Part shown: piece by piece, positions 24,677 through 38,000 of the stretch
Layout: every line of letters begins with the position of its first letter
How positions within the stretch are numbered: the stretch's first letter is position 1
Position numbers and translations under genes: made by a program
Assembly (NCBI GenBank): GCA_009192285.1
Contig: CM018603.1
Coordinates: forward strand, 6,507,613-6,571,612
Origin: Morchella semilibera
Lineage: Eukaryota; Ascomycota; Pezizomycetes; Pezizales; Morchellaceae
Length of the DNA stretch: 64,000 bases
Direction: 5' to 3'
The notes under the pieces: generated by a model
What the model saw: only the letters and a program-made list of their open reading frames with translations
The model's database searches: none
What the model was told of the DNA's origin: nothing

Positions 24677-25946
24677 CTAGACCACCATCTTGAACTGCTT
24701 CAAGAACTCGTAATCCTCCAAGTTCTTCTCCGCCGTCTCCCTGATGAGGTCCGCCCCCTCCTTCCCATACTTCTGCACCCACCCCTCATACTCCTCCTCC
24801 ACGCTCTTCTCCACATGTTTCTAGAAGAACCCCCAGTCAGCATCTCTCCACAACAACTTTCATGAGCAGATCTCACCTTGGCCCTCGGCCTCAACCCCGA
24901 GCTCCCAATCGCATCCTCGTGGAACCCCCTCCACTTATCGAACCTAGCACACCCGTCGCCGCCCTCCCCCCACCCAAGCATGCGGTCGCAATAGTCCAAC
25001 CCGACCACGTCGCAGTACCGGGCGACCACCTCGCGCGGGCTGCCCAGCAGGTCGTCCGCATCCACCACGCACAGCTCGTCGCGCGCCACGACGCCCGCGC
25101 CCAGCAGGAACTCGAGGAACGCGCGCAGCTCGCGGTACCCGGCCTCGTCGGCGCGGAAGTGCGTGAAGCCCGTGGTGGCCGAGAGCGGCGGCACGCAGCA
25201 CCGGTAGTAGGACGGGATCGCGCGGAACGGGTGCCGGATGAGGAAGGTGAAGTGGAAGCGGCGGAGGATGTCTAGTGGCAGCACGGTGGGGTTGTGGGCG
25301 TCTGGAGAGGGGGTGGTGGGCGTGCCGTAGCCTTTGCGCGGGGGGGAGAGAGAGGGGGCTAGGTTGTTGGTGGCGGGGGTGGGGGGGAGGAGGTAGTGGG
25401 TGATGTCTTTGATGAAGATGCGCTTGTTTTCCTGGGGGGGGGGTTGTTAGTAGATATTATATTAGGAGATATATATAGAGTGGGATATATAAAATATTAA
25501 ACATCATCAGTCCCACTAATATAATATAACCCGTAACAACAAACAAAACCCCAATCCCACATGTCAATGATCAAAACCCCATTAATCCCACCAACCCCCC
25601 ACGCCGCCCCAAAACAATAAAAGAACAAAATAAAAAGAAAACCTACCAACGCCGCCTCCCTCCTCGCCTCCTCAATCCGGCCCACCACATCCGCAAACGT
25701 GACGCTCTCGAACCCGCTCCTCCTCCTAGCCTCTCTCGCGTCCTCGCCCTCCCCGTCGAAGCGCCCCCCCAAGCGCTCGGGCCCGTAGTAAAAGGCGTCG
25801 CCGAAAGGCTCGTGCAGACACACCAGGGCGTCGTCCTCGCGCGTCATCATCACACGCTCAAACGCCGTCGAACAGGCGCGCGGGTGCGTGGCTAGGAAGA
25901 GGGGCTTCTGGGCGCCGTAGTCGCGGGTGGAGGTCGGGGACGGCAT
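24677..25946 (-). CDS. Sulfotransferase-like P-loop protein
   Basis: Exons 25946-25647, 25431-24877 and 24820-24677 join in phase to about 332 residues; introns start GTAGGT and GTGAGA. N-terminus: a PLFLATHPRACSTAFERVMM segment resembling the PAPS 5'-phosphosulfate loop of sulfotransferases, then LHEPFGDAFYYGPER. Middle: FTFLIRHPFRAIPSYYRCC, matching the RxPxxxxxS element that binds the 3'-phosphate of PAPS. C-terminal helices end with EKNLEDYEFLKQFKMVV. This is the fungal family often labelled P-loop NTPase or sulfotransferase; a substrate cannot be predicted. Gene is GC-rich in exon 2. It lies on the same strand as ATG27, but the 578-bp gap indicates independent transcription. Confidence 0.85.
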
Positions 25947-27284
25947 TGTGGACAGGTATAGAAAAGGTTGTTAAAGTTATGGGCTTGGAGGCCTGCTGGT
26001 GGGGTTCACTGAGTAGGAAGGGAGGGGGGAGGGGGTGGTCTATTTATTCTTGTGCCTATATTAGTACGATCTACTAGCTGAGCGGAGAAAGAAGAAAAAA
26101 AAAAATCTCATACTACTTGTTATTACTTAAGACGACGGGTTGGAACAGGCACCTTACTCCATGGAGCTGGCCTTCTCTACCTTGCTAATTAATTAGCTAG
26201 CTGCTACCATATATTAAATTACGGATTTCAGTAACCAATATGAATATCCACCTACCAAATTGAATCAAGGGGCAATAATTAATACTGCATCACTAGACGA
26301 CGACGACGACATGAGATCATCGTCCAGCCAGCCCACATCGCAGGGTTCACCCACTCCATATGTAAGGATACAATGCGGTGAGCAGTTCGTATTTCATCAT
26401 GTGAGGATTAAGGGGGGGCATCCAGCCGGCCAGTAGCGTGCAGCCGTTCAGTAGCGTGCAACCGTTATGTCTGTCTGTCTACCCGGTTCAGACATCACCA
26501 GCAGGGGTGCGATGTATGTAGAGTAGGTATGTGAAGATCGACATGGCAAATTGCCTGTCTTCCTGCCTGCCTGCCTGCCTGCAGGGATTGCAACATCGTA
26601 GGGAGGGTGTGTGTGGGTGTGAGAAACATGGGCAATCACTCGGATAGGTTCGTAATATGTCATGTTGTGTATGCACTGCACGAACACGAATGTGACAAGT
26701 ATAGACTTATATATATATATCACGGCTATGCGCGGCTAAACCGTGAGTATTTATATTTGTCGTGAAGGCGCTCATGCTCAGGACGATCTCATAAGCCGTC
26801 CTCCCCTAACGTACAGCAAGGGAGGGTCATGAGGGGAAGGGGCCATTGGTCAGACAGAGCTAGAGGCACAAAAACAGTACCAATATCGCGATCGACCAAA
26901 AAAAAAAAAAAGGAAAAAAAAGAGAAGAGGAGAGGAAGAAAAAGAAGAAAAAGAAGAAAAGAAAACTCCTCGCTGATGGTGATGCTGCCACTACATACGT
27001 ACACACAATACTACATGATTATACTAATAGGGAGAACAAATCAGAAAACCGAAATAAAATCCCAAAACAAAAAAAAAAGAAAAAAAAAAGACTCCATTCC
27101 CTTTCCCAGATATCCCTAAACTCCTGTAGACCCGTTTTTCAACAAACAAAAGATAGCACGACCACAAATGAATGAATGAGGGGGGGGGGGTAAATCTCGC
27201 CGTCCAAATAAAATATATCCTCCTGGCAAGCTACTATGCACAAAAGAAATAAAAATTCAAAAAAGGTATTACAACTAAAACTAC
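25947..27284. other. Intergenic with simple repeats
   Basis: No gene seen. Contains (GAC)n at about 26297-26309, a (TGCC)n tetranucleotide repeat at about 26561-26582, and an A/G purine tract at about 26897-26965. Confidence 0.5.
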
Positions 27285-30200
27285 TTAATATCTCAGCTTC
27301 CCGACAATCGAAAAGACGTACGACGCCTCCGCTTCACCCTTCATCTGTAAAGAAGAAAAAAGACAAGTATATCAGTACATGATGCCATAAATAAAACACA
27401 ATGTTATGAGAGTAGGGCCGGCTTACCTGCATCATATAGACAACACTCTTTGCACCAAGGCCCCCCACATCCCCGGGAACACCCGTGCCATTCTCTTCTC
27501 CTTCGGGAACCAACACACTCACTGCTATTCCTGTTCTCGCAACTCTCTCAAATGATGATTCTCCCAGAACCACGTCTAGCAAGACCACGTTGCCCTTCTT
27601 ATTGGTTGCAATAATCCTCTTTTCGTCACCGGTAGCGTTGTGACGTTTGTGATTTGACGGAGGCTTTTGGATGCTGAGTCTGGAGTTGCCAAGATCTCTC
27701 CACTTGGAAGCGTTCTCGCGACGGTAAAGCCGGATCTTGAAGATCTGATCCACGTCGAGCACGACGGTGCGGGAGCCATCCCCGTTGGAGCTGGCAGACG
27801 AGATTGATGCCATGGAGCCAAGCTGGGAGCTCTTCATCATGCCATTCTTCTGAAGGAATCGTCCGAATACCGAAGAGTTGCTGCTCTCGGATTGGCCAGA
27901 TTGGCCGGATTGGCCGGATTGACCAGAAATGACACTTCCCGGGACGCTGGCAGTCCCGTTACGGTAGGTTTTTGACCTGCCCCAGCTTCCCCAGCCGCGC
28001 TTGACACTAGTGTTGTCGCCAGTTGAAGTCTCGCTCGTCTCGGACACCGTGAGGGAGCTCAACAGGGTCGGCGGACCTTGGAAGTTGGCAGGGTAGATTC
28101 TGTTAAGATTGATAGCATTGTACAAATTCTCACACTCTGTCGGGGAGCGGCACCGTAGCATGAGGCTCGTTCCGCCAAACTTGGAGCTCTTTGCTGTGCG
28201 GATTGAGATGTCGACTGCCGTTCCGCGTCGGACAGGAGTGACCGGGGTGAGTTCAATATCGAAAATTGTCATGCAAGACTCCAAGCTGGTATCTGATGGC
28301 TTCTTGTCCCTAATGGGGCCCTGAGAGTTTGGAGTATCGGGCGGTGATGGCACAGAGTATGGAACGCCCTCAATATGACCCGGTGTTATAAGTATCCTAC
28401 ACTCGGTCGGATGCACTTTCTCCCATGCATTAGTGGCCCATGAGAATACCGAGGCCCGGAACTTCAAAACCGGCCCTGGCGCTTGTAAGGTGGCACCAGT
28501 TGCTGTTGTCGCGACAGTTGGAGTGCTGTCCAAGGACATTGACGACGGCCGCTGCCTCGGCAGCTGGACAAGACCGGATGGCTGTTTCGAGATACGCCTG
28601 GGGATTGATAGCATAGGCGGTGGATATTCACCATCCTCTTCCTCGGAACAAATAGAAACCGCGTCATCAGAATCCTCATCTTCAGAAGACGAGGACGAGG
28701 TGCTGGAAGAACCACCCTCTTCCTGTGTAGTCGGCTCCCCGGTCTCAGGTTCTACTCTTTCCACCGCATCTACTATAACTATCCTCGCTTCTCCTATTTC
28801 ACCTTCCTCATCTTCCTCATCCTCATCGACTTCGACTTCAGAGCCGGAAGGAGAGGACGGGTCATACTCGTGCTTGAGAGGGCTTGATGTTCGGCGTCGT
28901 GGGGCGCCCGTTCGGGCAGAAATCGGTAGTTCTATAATAGGAGGCGCTCGAGTCTTCTTGGATTTATGAGCCGGAACGGGCGGGGGGGCGTCATGCTCCT
29001 CCTCCTCCACCTCATCCTCCTCTTCAATTCCTTTGATTGGCGTTTCTAGGCTGGGTGAGAGATCTGGAATATTTTCCAAAGACGAAGACTTTGTTATCCT
29101 CAAAGCCTTTGGACGTTCCTCATCGTCAAGATGAATAGAGCGCATCCGATTAAGCGTTCTGGGGGTATCCAGAGCCCTAGGTTCTGGCGATGGGCTCGGG
29201 GATATCGAATGATCTTCACGGCCTTCCTCAACACTCACCACGGATGCGCGTCTTGGAATCATTGGCTTGCTAGCCTTACGAGACCGTTGAATGCTAGAGC
29301 CAGAAACAGAACGCTTGTTCCCATTTTGGGCAGCTCTTGATGAGTCCGACAAAGTATGTAGGGACGGCGTATGCTTAAGGGGTGATGAAAGTAGGATATG
29401 GCTCTCATCGGGCTCTCTCTCACTTCCATCGGCATTAACGTTAACCACCTGGAAAAACCCTCCCAAAAATTGATAGCCGCCCGGAAGAATAGGCGTCACG
29501 GCGAAATCCGGGGGAAGCGAAAGTGGTCGAGGCGGGGATTCTGCTGGCCTGAATTCAGGTGTGGATACCCCGAATACGTTCTCGGATCTAGGGATTGACG
29601 ATCTGGAGGAGGGCGTAACCGATAACGGCCTAACAGACAACGGCCGAGGTTCAGGGCTCTCAACATATTCGTACTCGTTGGCTTTAAAGTCCTCCTTCTC
29701 TTCCTTCTCCTCCTTCTCCTCCTTCTCCTCCTTCTCCTCCTTCTCCTCCTTCTCCTCCTTCTCTTCCTTCTCCTCCTTCTCCTCCTCCTCTCCCCCTCCC
29801 CGCCCTCCGGCTCCATAAACTCAAAAACATTGATGGCAGGTAGTATTGGTTTGGTTACTACAGGTGTATTCATACGTGACGAGGACGCAATTGTTGATTC
29901 TTCAATAACTGTCTCAAGGACGGTAGGTTTATGAACCTCGCCTCCAAAAGGTCCCTCTGGTGGAACAGGCATGAGACCCAGCATCTGAACCCACTCAAAG
30001 CCAGCCGCTGTGGCAGATTGTAAAACAAGGATTTGTTTCCACTCATCCTGCGTTCCGACAGCCCCCCTGATCATCACAACTATTTCTCCGGCTGCGTCAC
30101 CCGTCCTCGCAGAGATCGCAGCAAGTGGAATAGGTGTAAAGAGCAGCCACTTCTCTGAACCAGGGCCGAATTCACAGATGAGAATTTCACCGCCATGTGG

Positions 30201-33200
30201 CCTACCCTTTACAGCGGGGTCCCGGAGGATCAACTCAACACTACGCTGTATCACACGCCCAGAGGAGTGATAAAGTTTCAGCCAGAAACTATCACGTGCC
30301 CGAACCCGTTTGGATGGGTCCAAGCAAACGTCGGGCTTGGTCAGTAAGCTATATATATCGCATGCCTTATCAACGTCGATTGAAGCTGCTGCCTCATCTT
30401 CAATGCGGGCCTTCTCTTCAGCGATCTTCCGGCGGGCCATGGTGACCAATGAATGGAATGAAGATGAGAGCGAGACTGCAAGTGGGGACGGACAAAGCAT
30501 GTTGATTCGCTATTCAGGGTAGGTTCAGGGTTAGTTATAAATTCTCGCATCTCATAAAGATATTTTGTACGTGTAGGGCCATAGAGGCCAAAATTGATAT
30601 GGCCTCCGGGACAATGTTGAAAGAGTTACCTTAAATAGTTTTGCCAAAATCTTCAATCTTACAAGAGGTCTCTTCAGTAAGAACGCTACGTCAACTTTCT
30701 CCTCCTCTTCCTCAGGCTCTGGGGGTGGTGGGGGTGGCATCGCCCAGGTTGAAGGGTCACCCTCAAACGGAGAAGGGGTAAGTGGAGCTACCCCGAAGCT
30801 GTAAAGCAGCTCCAGGTCCTTCCTTGCAGCATCATCTCTCTGTTTTTGAGAGGCCTCTTCGTTGAACTCCTCTTCAACATGGGAAACTAAGGTCACGACT
30901 ACATCCTGGAATCCCATGCGCCAAACAGTTAAGTACTCCTCATATACCTTTCTTACGTCTCTGGCCCAAATAAGAAGATCATCAGGGTTCTTTGGCATCC
31001 TTTCATGCATGGTTTTAAGGCGTTCGAGAGAGATACCCATGTCCACTATTGGTCTAGTTGGATTTGCCCCAAACGCATTCCAAGGGCTGTACTCATGACC
31101 GCGACCACCTTTTAGGGATCTCCTCCTTACCACATCATCGGCTCGCTCGAGAACAGTTGCAAAAAGCACGGGAACAACGTCTTCGACTAATGTTCGAAGC
31201 TCCCTCATATATCTTACCTCCTCTACTGCAATCTCATCCATAAGGTCAGTAACAGTCAACGTAGAAACCTTCCTGTTTGCCTTCTTAGCCTTGGTACGTT
31301 GGCTTCTTGAGCGGGCCGCAGATCGGAGACTTTTTGCAGGCTTTGGTGCAGAAAGAATGGAAATGAGGTCTTCATGTTTGGTAAATTTGCGTTTCAGACT
31401 GCCACCTTTCGAGAGAATACTTGGTGTGTAGGTCTCTTCTTGGGCATCTTTCTCCGAGATGGACTGCACTTCTGCATGTCTCCTTTGCTGCGGCTGTAGG
31501 TGCGGCTGTAGGTGCTGCTGCTGCTGTTGTTGTTGTGGCTGTGGTTGTGGTTGGGGAGGGGGGGAAACAGGATCAAACTTTAGCGCGGGAGTTGGCCTTG
31601 GCGTGATATTTAAAGGCTTAACTGTAGCAACGGAAGAAAGTGAAATTGTTCTCGCATGTTCAGATCCGACAATAGAGGCTGAGTCTTGAGAAACAGAACG
31701 GTTGGACCTAATCGACCCTTCAGTACGCGAACGGTTGTGGCTTTTAGGTCTAGGTGGGGAGGTAGAATTTCGAAGACTTCTCCGTGGGAAGGGGAGTGGT
31801 GGGATATCCTGAAGTTTGAGACTATTCTTCAACGATGAAGTCCTCGATATCGGTTTCTCTTCGTGCGCTTCCTCCTCTTTCTTCACCTCCGGTTTAGCAT
31901 CATCAACCTTTTCCTTCTCATTGTCTTCTACTTCTGCCTCTGATTCTGTGTCTGACTCGGAATCCGATTCGGATTCGGATTCGGTATCCTTTTTCTTTTG
32001 CTTAGACACAGATTTCTGCCTGGGGGGCGCTTCTGGGAGGCGCTCCAGAATATCCGCTATGCTTTCGCCCTCACTCGAAGAATCAGATGAAGAGGAGGAA
32101 GAGGAGGAAGAGGACGGTTCATTGGCTTTCGCGGAAGCAGCTTGGAATTCCTCTTTAACAGCCTTGAAGAAAGAGCTAGCTGCTGATGAAACACCTGAAA
32201 TGATAAAGTTTCCGCCATCGCTCTTTCTCTTTTTAGGCGAAAGGTTGAGAGGTTTTACTGCAGGGGGGCTCAATGGCATCGGCGGGAGGGTATTGGCAGG
32301 AAGTGTAGATGATCGGGATGATCTGGAAGATCCATCTGATCGAGCTGTGGATGGCCTTTCTTCTATTGTATCTCTAAGGGTATCCCCATCTAGTTGAGAT
32401 GTAGACCTGACACTTGGTTGCTTTGCCTTCAATGAGACATCTTCCTGAGATGAGACCGACCTAGATGAGATACCGGTAGACCTTTCTATCTCTGCAATTG
32501 GAGTAGAATTCCTGCTCTTGGTTTTAGTTCTTTTGGGTTTAGGAGGTGGAGTAGCGGTTTCTGGGTGATCTTCATGCACAGCACCCGGAGATGGTGGCGG
32601 AGAATGTTCTTCCTCGGTTGGTTTGGGGACGGTATGCTTGGTGTCGGCGTAGCAGAAGCACTCCTTGTTTTCTTCTCTTTCCGTGAATCAAATCGCTTCG
32701 GTGATTCGAGAGGTGGAGTTGAGTCTCTACGTGATGTTTGTTCACCTTTGTCATCGAGAGAACCCCTATCTTTTGATAGCCGTGGGCTACCGCGTTTTGC
32801 CGCCTTCCTAAGGAACTCTAGTAATGGGTCTTCAGGTGTTCGAGGCCTAGGAGTTGATTTTGTACTCTTGAAAGGTGCGGACTCGGGCTCTGATCCTGAA
32901 TTTTCGTCCGGTTCTGAACCTGAACCGCCGGGCTTCTGCCTTTCAGCCTCTCTTTTCCTACGTTTCTCGTTTCTCCGCCTCTGCATCTCTTTCTCCATCT
33001 CTCTTTCCCTTTGCCGCTCCATCTCCCGTTGATTCTCCATGTCCCTAACCCGCTTCATCTCACGCTCCCTCTCACGCTCAAGCTCCTTTTCTTTGGCACG
33101 TAAGAGACCCCTCTCCCTCTCTAACTCTTTCTCTCTTTCGCGCTCTTTCTCACGCTCCTTTTCACGCTCCCGTTCACGCTGCCTTTCCTTTTCCTTCATT

Positions 33201-35068
33201 TTTTCCTTTTCTCGCTCTCGTTCTCTTTCCAACTCTTTTTCTCTTTCCTTCATTCGCTGTCGCTCCCGTTTTCTCTCTGCCTCCATCTCTCGCTCCTTCT
33301 CACGTAGCCGTATCTTCTCCTTCTCCCTCTTTAGTTTCTCCTTCTCGAGGGCCTTCTCTAGTTCCCGCTGGCGCTTCTTCTCTTTCTCCAGCTTCTCAAG
33401 CTCAACCTGGTGCAGACGTTCCTTCTCTGCTCTCTCTTCCTCAATCTCACGCTCTAATTCAAGCCTTTCGTTCAAACGTTCACGTGAACGGACTTGCTCT
33501 AGTCTCTCAAGCTCACGTACACGTTGACGCTCCTTCTCGAGCTTTTCTCTGTCTTTCTGGCGTTGTTGACGCAGACGCTCGCTCTCAATCTCACCAAGTT
33601 CACGCTCCCTTCGGAGCTGCTCCTCTAGCTTTTCCTTTTCCACTTCCCCATCTGATTCTGCAATGCTTTCTTCGGGGATTCCGGCTTCCCTTTCAGCCTT
33701 AAGCTTTTCCGACGAGGCACCCTTCTTCCGGCGCCCCTTCTTCAATGGCCTGACCCGGATGCCGTCATCGTCCTCAAATTCCTCCCACTTTTTCTTTGCT
33801 GATTCGGAGTCGCCTATGATTGTGGAACTTTCAATGCCATTATTTGACTCGTTTTTGGAAGAGGCTGCATCTTCATATGTCTTGGCGCGGTTCAACCTCT
33901 CCTCTTTCAGCTTCTCCTCGGCCTCATCTGCCTCTTGCTGTTTGACCAACCCCTCGAACTCTTTTGTGGCCTTCCTGTCCCGCCGTAGCTCTGCTTCAAA
34001 CTCCTCCTTTCGTGCGCGAACGCTCTTCTCACCCTTCCGAACTGAATTCTGCCGGACACCCGCCTGAACTCTTCCAAAGACAGGAGCCTTTGGTACAGGA
34101 GTCTTGGGTTTGGTGGTGTATATCCGGATGCCGTCGTCATGTTCCCAGGCTTTAACTTCCACCTTTACGCCGCCTCCATCCTCCTCGACTTCGGTTTCGG
34201 GCTCGACTTTCACGCCTCCAACAGCATCGTTGTCGGTCTGCACCTCCGCCGTTGCTCCTTTGTCCTTCTTCTTTTTCTTTCGACTACCGGAACTCCGTCG
34301 TTTGACACGTACGGGCGTTACCCTGATGCCATCATCGTCGTAGACTACGCTCTTACTGACACCACTAGTAGCCTCTTTCTCCGAGCCAAACATAACTTCC
34401 ACCTCGTATTCGGTTTGAGCGCCCACGCTGGAATCCTTATTAAGTCCTCTCTCCCGATCTCTTCGGCGTTTCATTTTTCTTTCCCGCTCCTTACTTCGCG
34501 CTCTCCTTCTCTCAGCTTGCTTGTCGGCATCTGAAGCGCTCTCCCATCCCTCTCGTAGCTCCTTCATAATGACGTCTGGCGGAACCAACGGCGAATGGTC
34601 CGTCTCAACCGTAGCAGTAGATAAGCCCCTCTTCCGGGGTGCCGGAGGAGACGGTGTTGCTGGTGTGATTGGCGGCATTTCAACCGGGTCCCCATTCACA
34701 ACACCTCCCCCGGCAGCCTGCCACTTCCTAACCCGCTCCCGCACATTAACCGTATCATGTGGGCCTAACGCAGGGCCCAGGTCCAGCTTCTTTGCCCGCT
34801 CCGCCTGCTCCTTGGTCTTCTTGTGCATTCGGTCATCAAGGTCGTCACCGCCGTGACCAGCCTTCTTCATGAACTTCAGGCCGAACCCTTTGAAGGGATG
34901 ACTCGACACGTTCGCATGGGGGTTTACCCGCGGTGTTCCTTCCTCCTCATTGTGACGGGGGTTCGGGGGTGCCTGGGAGGCTGATGAGCGTGGTGATGGT
35001 GTTTTGCATGGGATATTGTCGTCTGGGTCTGCGGCGCCCTTTCGGGGGGTTGTAGGCGTAGCTACCAT
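27285..35068 (-). CDS. Very large DH/PH (RhoGEF-like) protein with charged low-complexity N-terminus; two apparent frameshifts
   Basis: Three exons, 35068-30630, 30509-27427 and 27344-27285, would encode about 2,527 residues if one base were added at each of two homopolymers (32625-32628 and 29792-29796); as read, the frame breaks at both. Order: basic, Ser/Pro-rich start; about 400 residues of R/E/K/L-rich single helix or coiled coil (33.0-33.6 kb); Ser/Pro-rich region with polyGln near 31.5 kb; DH-like domain beginning TVTDLMDEIAVEEVRYMREL and ending LKILAKLF at intron 1; then EKARIEDEAAASID and a PH-like domain (VELILRDPAV..., GGEILICEFG, GEIVVMIRGAV). An (EEK)n tract follows, then disordered sequence with QSG repeats and a folded C-terminus ending SIVGKLRY. 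Related to the Bud3-type DH proteins of filamentous fungi, so a Rho/Cdc42 GEF role in polarity or septation is inferred. The charged N-terminus explains why such proteins get labelled splicing coactivators. Confidence 0.8.
29697..29790. repeat. 9-bp coding minisatellite, (EEK)n
   Basis: Tandem CTCCTTCTC units on the + strand, encoding Glu-Glu-Lys repeats on the minus strand inside the DH/PH gene. It directly follows the second apparent frame break. Confidence 0.8.
32621..32627 (-). promoter_or_regulatory. Candidate -1 slippery heptamer C CCA AAC
   Basis: Exactly where the N-terminal frame of the large DH/PH gene must shift by -1 to continue, the minus strand reads C CCA AAC in the incoming frame, which fits the X XXY YYZ rule for -1 ribosomal slippage. 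A missing C in the C4 run (32625-32628) explains the same data more simply. Confidence 0.3.
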
Positions 35069-38000
35069 TGTTGGGTATAGTGGGGAATTCTATTTACTAC
35101 TCGTTGCGCGCAGGCTAGTTGGTTAACAATTCCTAGATGGGGAGTGAGGGGGTGAGGGGGGAAAGGGGGGGGGGGTGGGAAGGAGGTAAAAGAGAGCTTG
35201 AAAAAAAATGTGCCAGGAAAGAGAGATCAACAGATTAGTAGAGAGTATGTGGTAGTGAGGATCGGCTGACTATTTTATTCCCCCGTAGGTACAGCCTCTC
35301 TCAAAACACAGGGGCCAATGAAACAAATGATAGGTTGGTGTTGAATTGTAATGGTGTTGTTATTGTTAGAAAAAAAAAATACAAGGTCCAATTAGAGCTC
35401 CAGAGCCGCACGCAACTATGTAGTGTCACGATGAATCTCGATGGGCCGCCGTAATAGTAACAGCAGTAGAGTAGTAGTAGTAGACAAGTACCCACCTTTC
35501 TGTATTAAGCTCTCTTTCTCTTCTCTCTCGCTCTCTATCTCCTCCTCCTCCTACAGCTTCCTCAGACTCGATTGAATTGGAGTAGTGGGGCCGCGTGTGG
35601 TCGCGGGTTTGGAGATGTTGACGTAACGGTGGGCAACACAACCCTCGAGGTATATATCGCTGCAAGCTCAACCTGGGAGAACGCAGCTATGTATGTACTC
35701 TATTCCGCCCCAGGCGTGTATGTAGGTGGGATCCGGAAGAGTTCCTGGCGAATGGTTCTCGATACTGGCGAGCTATGTGTGTATAGGTACCTATGTAGCT
35801 AGCTGGTTGGGAGAAAAAAAGAGAGAGCTTACTTCCTTTACTCTACTTCCCTCCCTCCTCCTAGAAGGCGAGCGGGCGACGTGGCAGCTAAGCTTGGCGG
35901 GGGGGGAATAAACCTGTGGGGAGATATATAATAATAAGGAGCAGGGGGGAAAGAATTCTGGACTAGTAGAGAGAAATTTCAAAAAGCACGGAAATCGATC
36001 AAAGACCTTGGTTTTGCTTGGTTTCTCCGATCTGTCTTTATTTCTCTTATTTGTTCATCCGGCCCTCTCTCTCTTTCTCTGTACTGTATGTGTGTCTGTG
36101 TGTGTGTATATTAGAGGCTTGTTCTTTCTTCAAATTCTGTTCTGCTCTATTCGATGCTTCCTCTTCTGCTCTGCTCTGTCCTTCCTTACCGTAGAGTTGA
36201 TGCTGCTGCTTGCTGCTGCTGCTGCAGGCCCCTGGCTAGTGGGTATCGAATGTTCCACGGCCACAGCGGAATCCGGCACTGACTGGTAGATATTATATGT
36301 ATGCACGATTTCCCAAGGGAAGGGAAAAAAAAAAAACGTGTCGCCGGTAATGTCAGGTGGGGGGGTGGGCGGGGGTGGAGGAGAACCGACAGCAGGTGGG
36401 TAGCTAGGTAGAGGAGTAGTGAGTGGTGGATGAGAGGGGAGTAGGTTAGAAATGGGAAAATCGCTGCTGCTCTCTTCACGTTCGTTCCCCCCGGTAGGCT
36501 GATGTCAAGAAGAAGCCTGAAGAGTTTGTTTTCGCCTTCTGATGTGATGTGGGGGGTGGTGGGGGGGTGGTGGTAGAGTGTTTGTTTACTCGCGTACTGT
36601 GTCTGTCAGCTACCTTGCCTAGAACAAGTAGGCAGGCAGACAGACACCCTTTCCACTTTTCCCTTTCACCTTCACTTTTTTTTTCCCCTTTCGCTCGCTC
36701 CCCCCAAAAAGGAAGCAGAAACTGGATCAATTTCTGGGTCGCGTAGACAACCGGCCAGAGCTTCATTTTCAACATTTCTACAGGGTTGACTTTCGGGTAT
36801 CGTTCCAGGTGACGAATCACGGGAAAGCCCAGCCCATGATAAGATGGAGAGCATGCGAATAAAAAGAAAAACTTGGCGAAGAACACTCAATTGCATTCCA
36901 GACTGGACCGTGCTTGCATTTCCGACCTGGTTGGTGCGTTTCTATCAACTGTGATTTGAAGCAACCACAGCAAGATGACGCACTGTCCCAGTGTCCGCCT
37001 TCAATTTTGCAGGGTAGTTGAGGATGTGTGTGTTCACCAGCTTAGATTGCACTCTTTCTCTCCCCCATCCAACCAACCACCACCACCTACCCGCCGTATC
37101 GCTGGAGATAGAAACTCATTTCGATGCGGAGCACGGAATTGGGGGGTGCGTCTCATGGTTGAGACGCGTTGTTAAGGTTGTTAAGCTTCTAGTAGGCCTC
37201 CTAACGTGTTGCTACAGCAACACATAAAGGTATTTCCCAGGTTTTGTGGAACTCGGCGATTGACCTGCATGTCATCAAAAAGACACTTGAAAGAGGGGTC
37301 ATTTATGGGTATTACATGTATGTTATGTACTTGCCGGTACATAAAGAGGAGGTATATTCTGTAGCTAGGGTGTGTGTAGCTACATGTATATGTAGGTATA
37401 CATGTATGTACTATACTCTAGAGTATATGATCATGGCTGCAGCATCCTGGGCTAGATGACTAGAGAGTAAGTATGATGTTCTAGTAAGCCGACAAGGGTT
37501 CGGATAAGACAAAGAGGAGCATTTGCGAGAGAGAGCTTCTTTATATGATGTAGTTTCCGTACCAGTAGCCACTCAGTTTGCATTCCTTAAGCTGCGCATG
37601 AGAAGAGAGAATGAATGACGTCTGTGGAGACTGAATAAACTTCATTTTACACCATCTCTACAACAAACACTACTAGTACACTACCACCATCCCCACACTA
37701 CATGTAAGGGTACATATACTTACATCTAATTTACCCACTCTAGGCTCTAGCCCTATGTACTAGAATGTCCCTGGTCTGGCTGCAAGACATGTCGCGGATA
37801 TGTTGATCCACCACCACCACCACCATGCTATTATTGTTCCTGAATGATCTACACATCCGACGACTCACATTAGCTTTTTCCTGCGGCCCAGGCTCCGGGT
37901 TTGTGGGTGAACTGATCTGAGTGTTGCGGGTAATGTGGAGAGGGGTTCAGGCTCAATTAACTGTGTGTCTGAGGATTATTATTGTCTTTGTCCCAGGTTC

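Noticed and set aside
32486-32760. An intron to explain the frame change in the DH/PH gene
   Set aside because: Candidate GT/AG pairs (for example a GTAGAG start near 32722) either break phase or remove coding-like sequence; a one-base change at the C4 run fits better.
32565-34343. Several Ser/Phe-rich plus-strand frames
   Set aside because: They are reverse-frame shadows of the Arg/Glu/Lys-rich coiled coil of the DH/PH gene.
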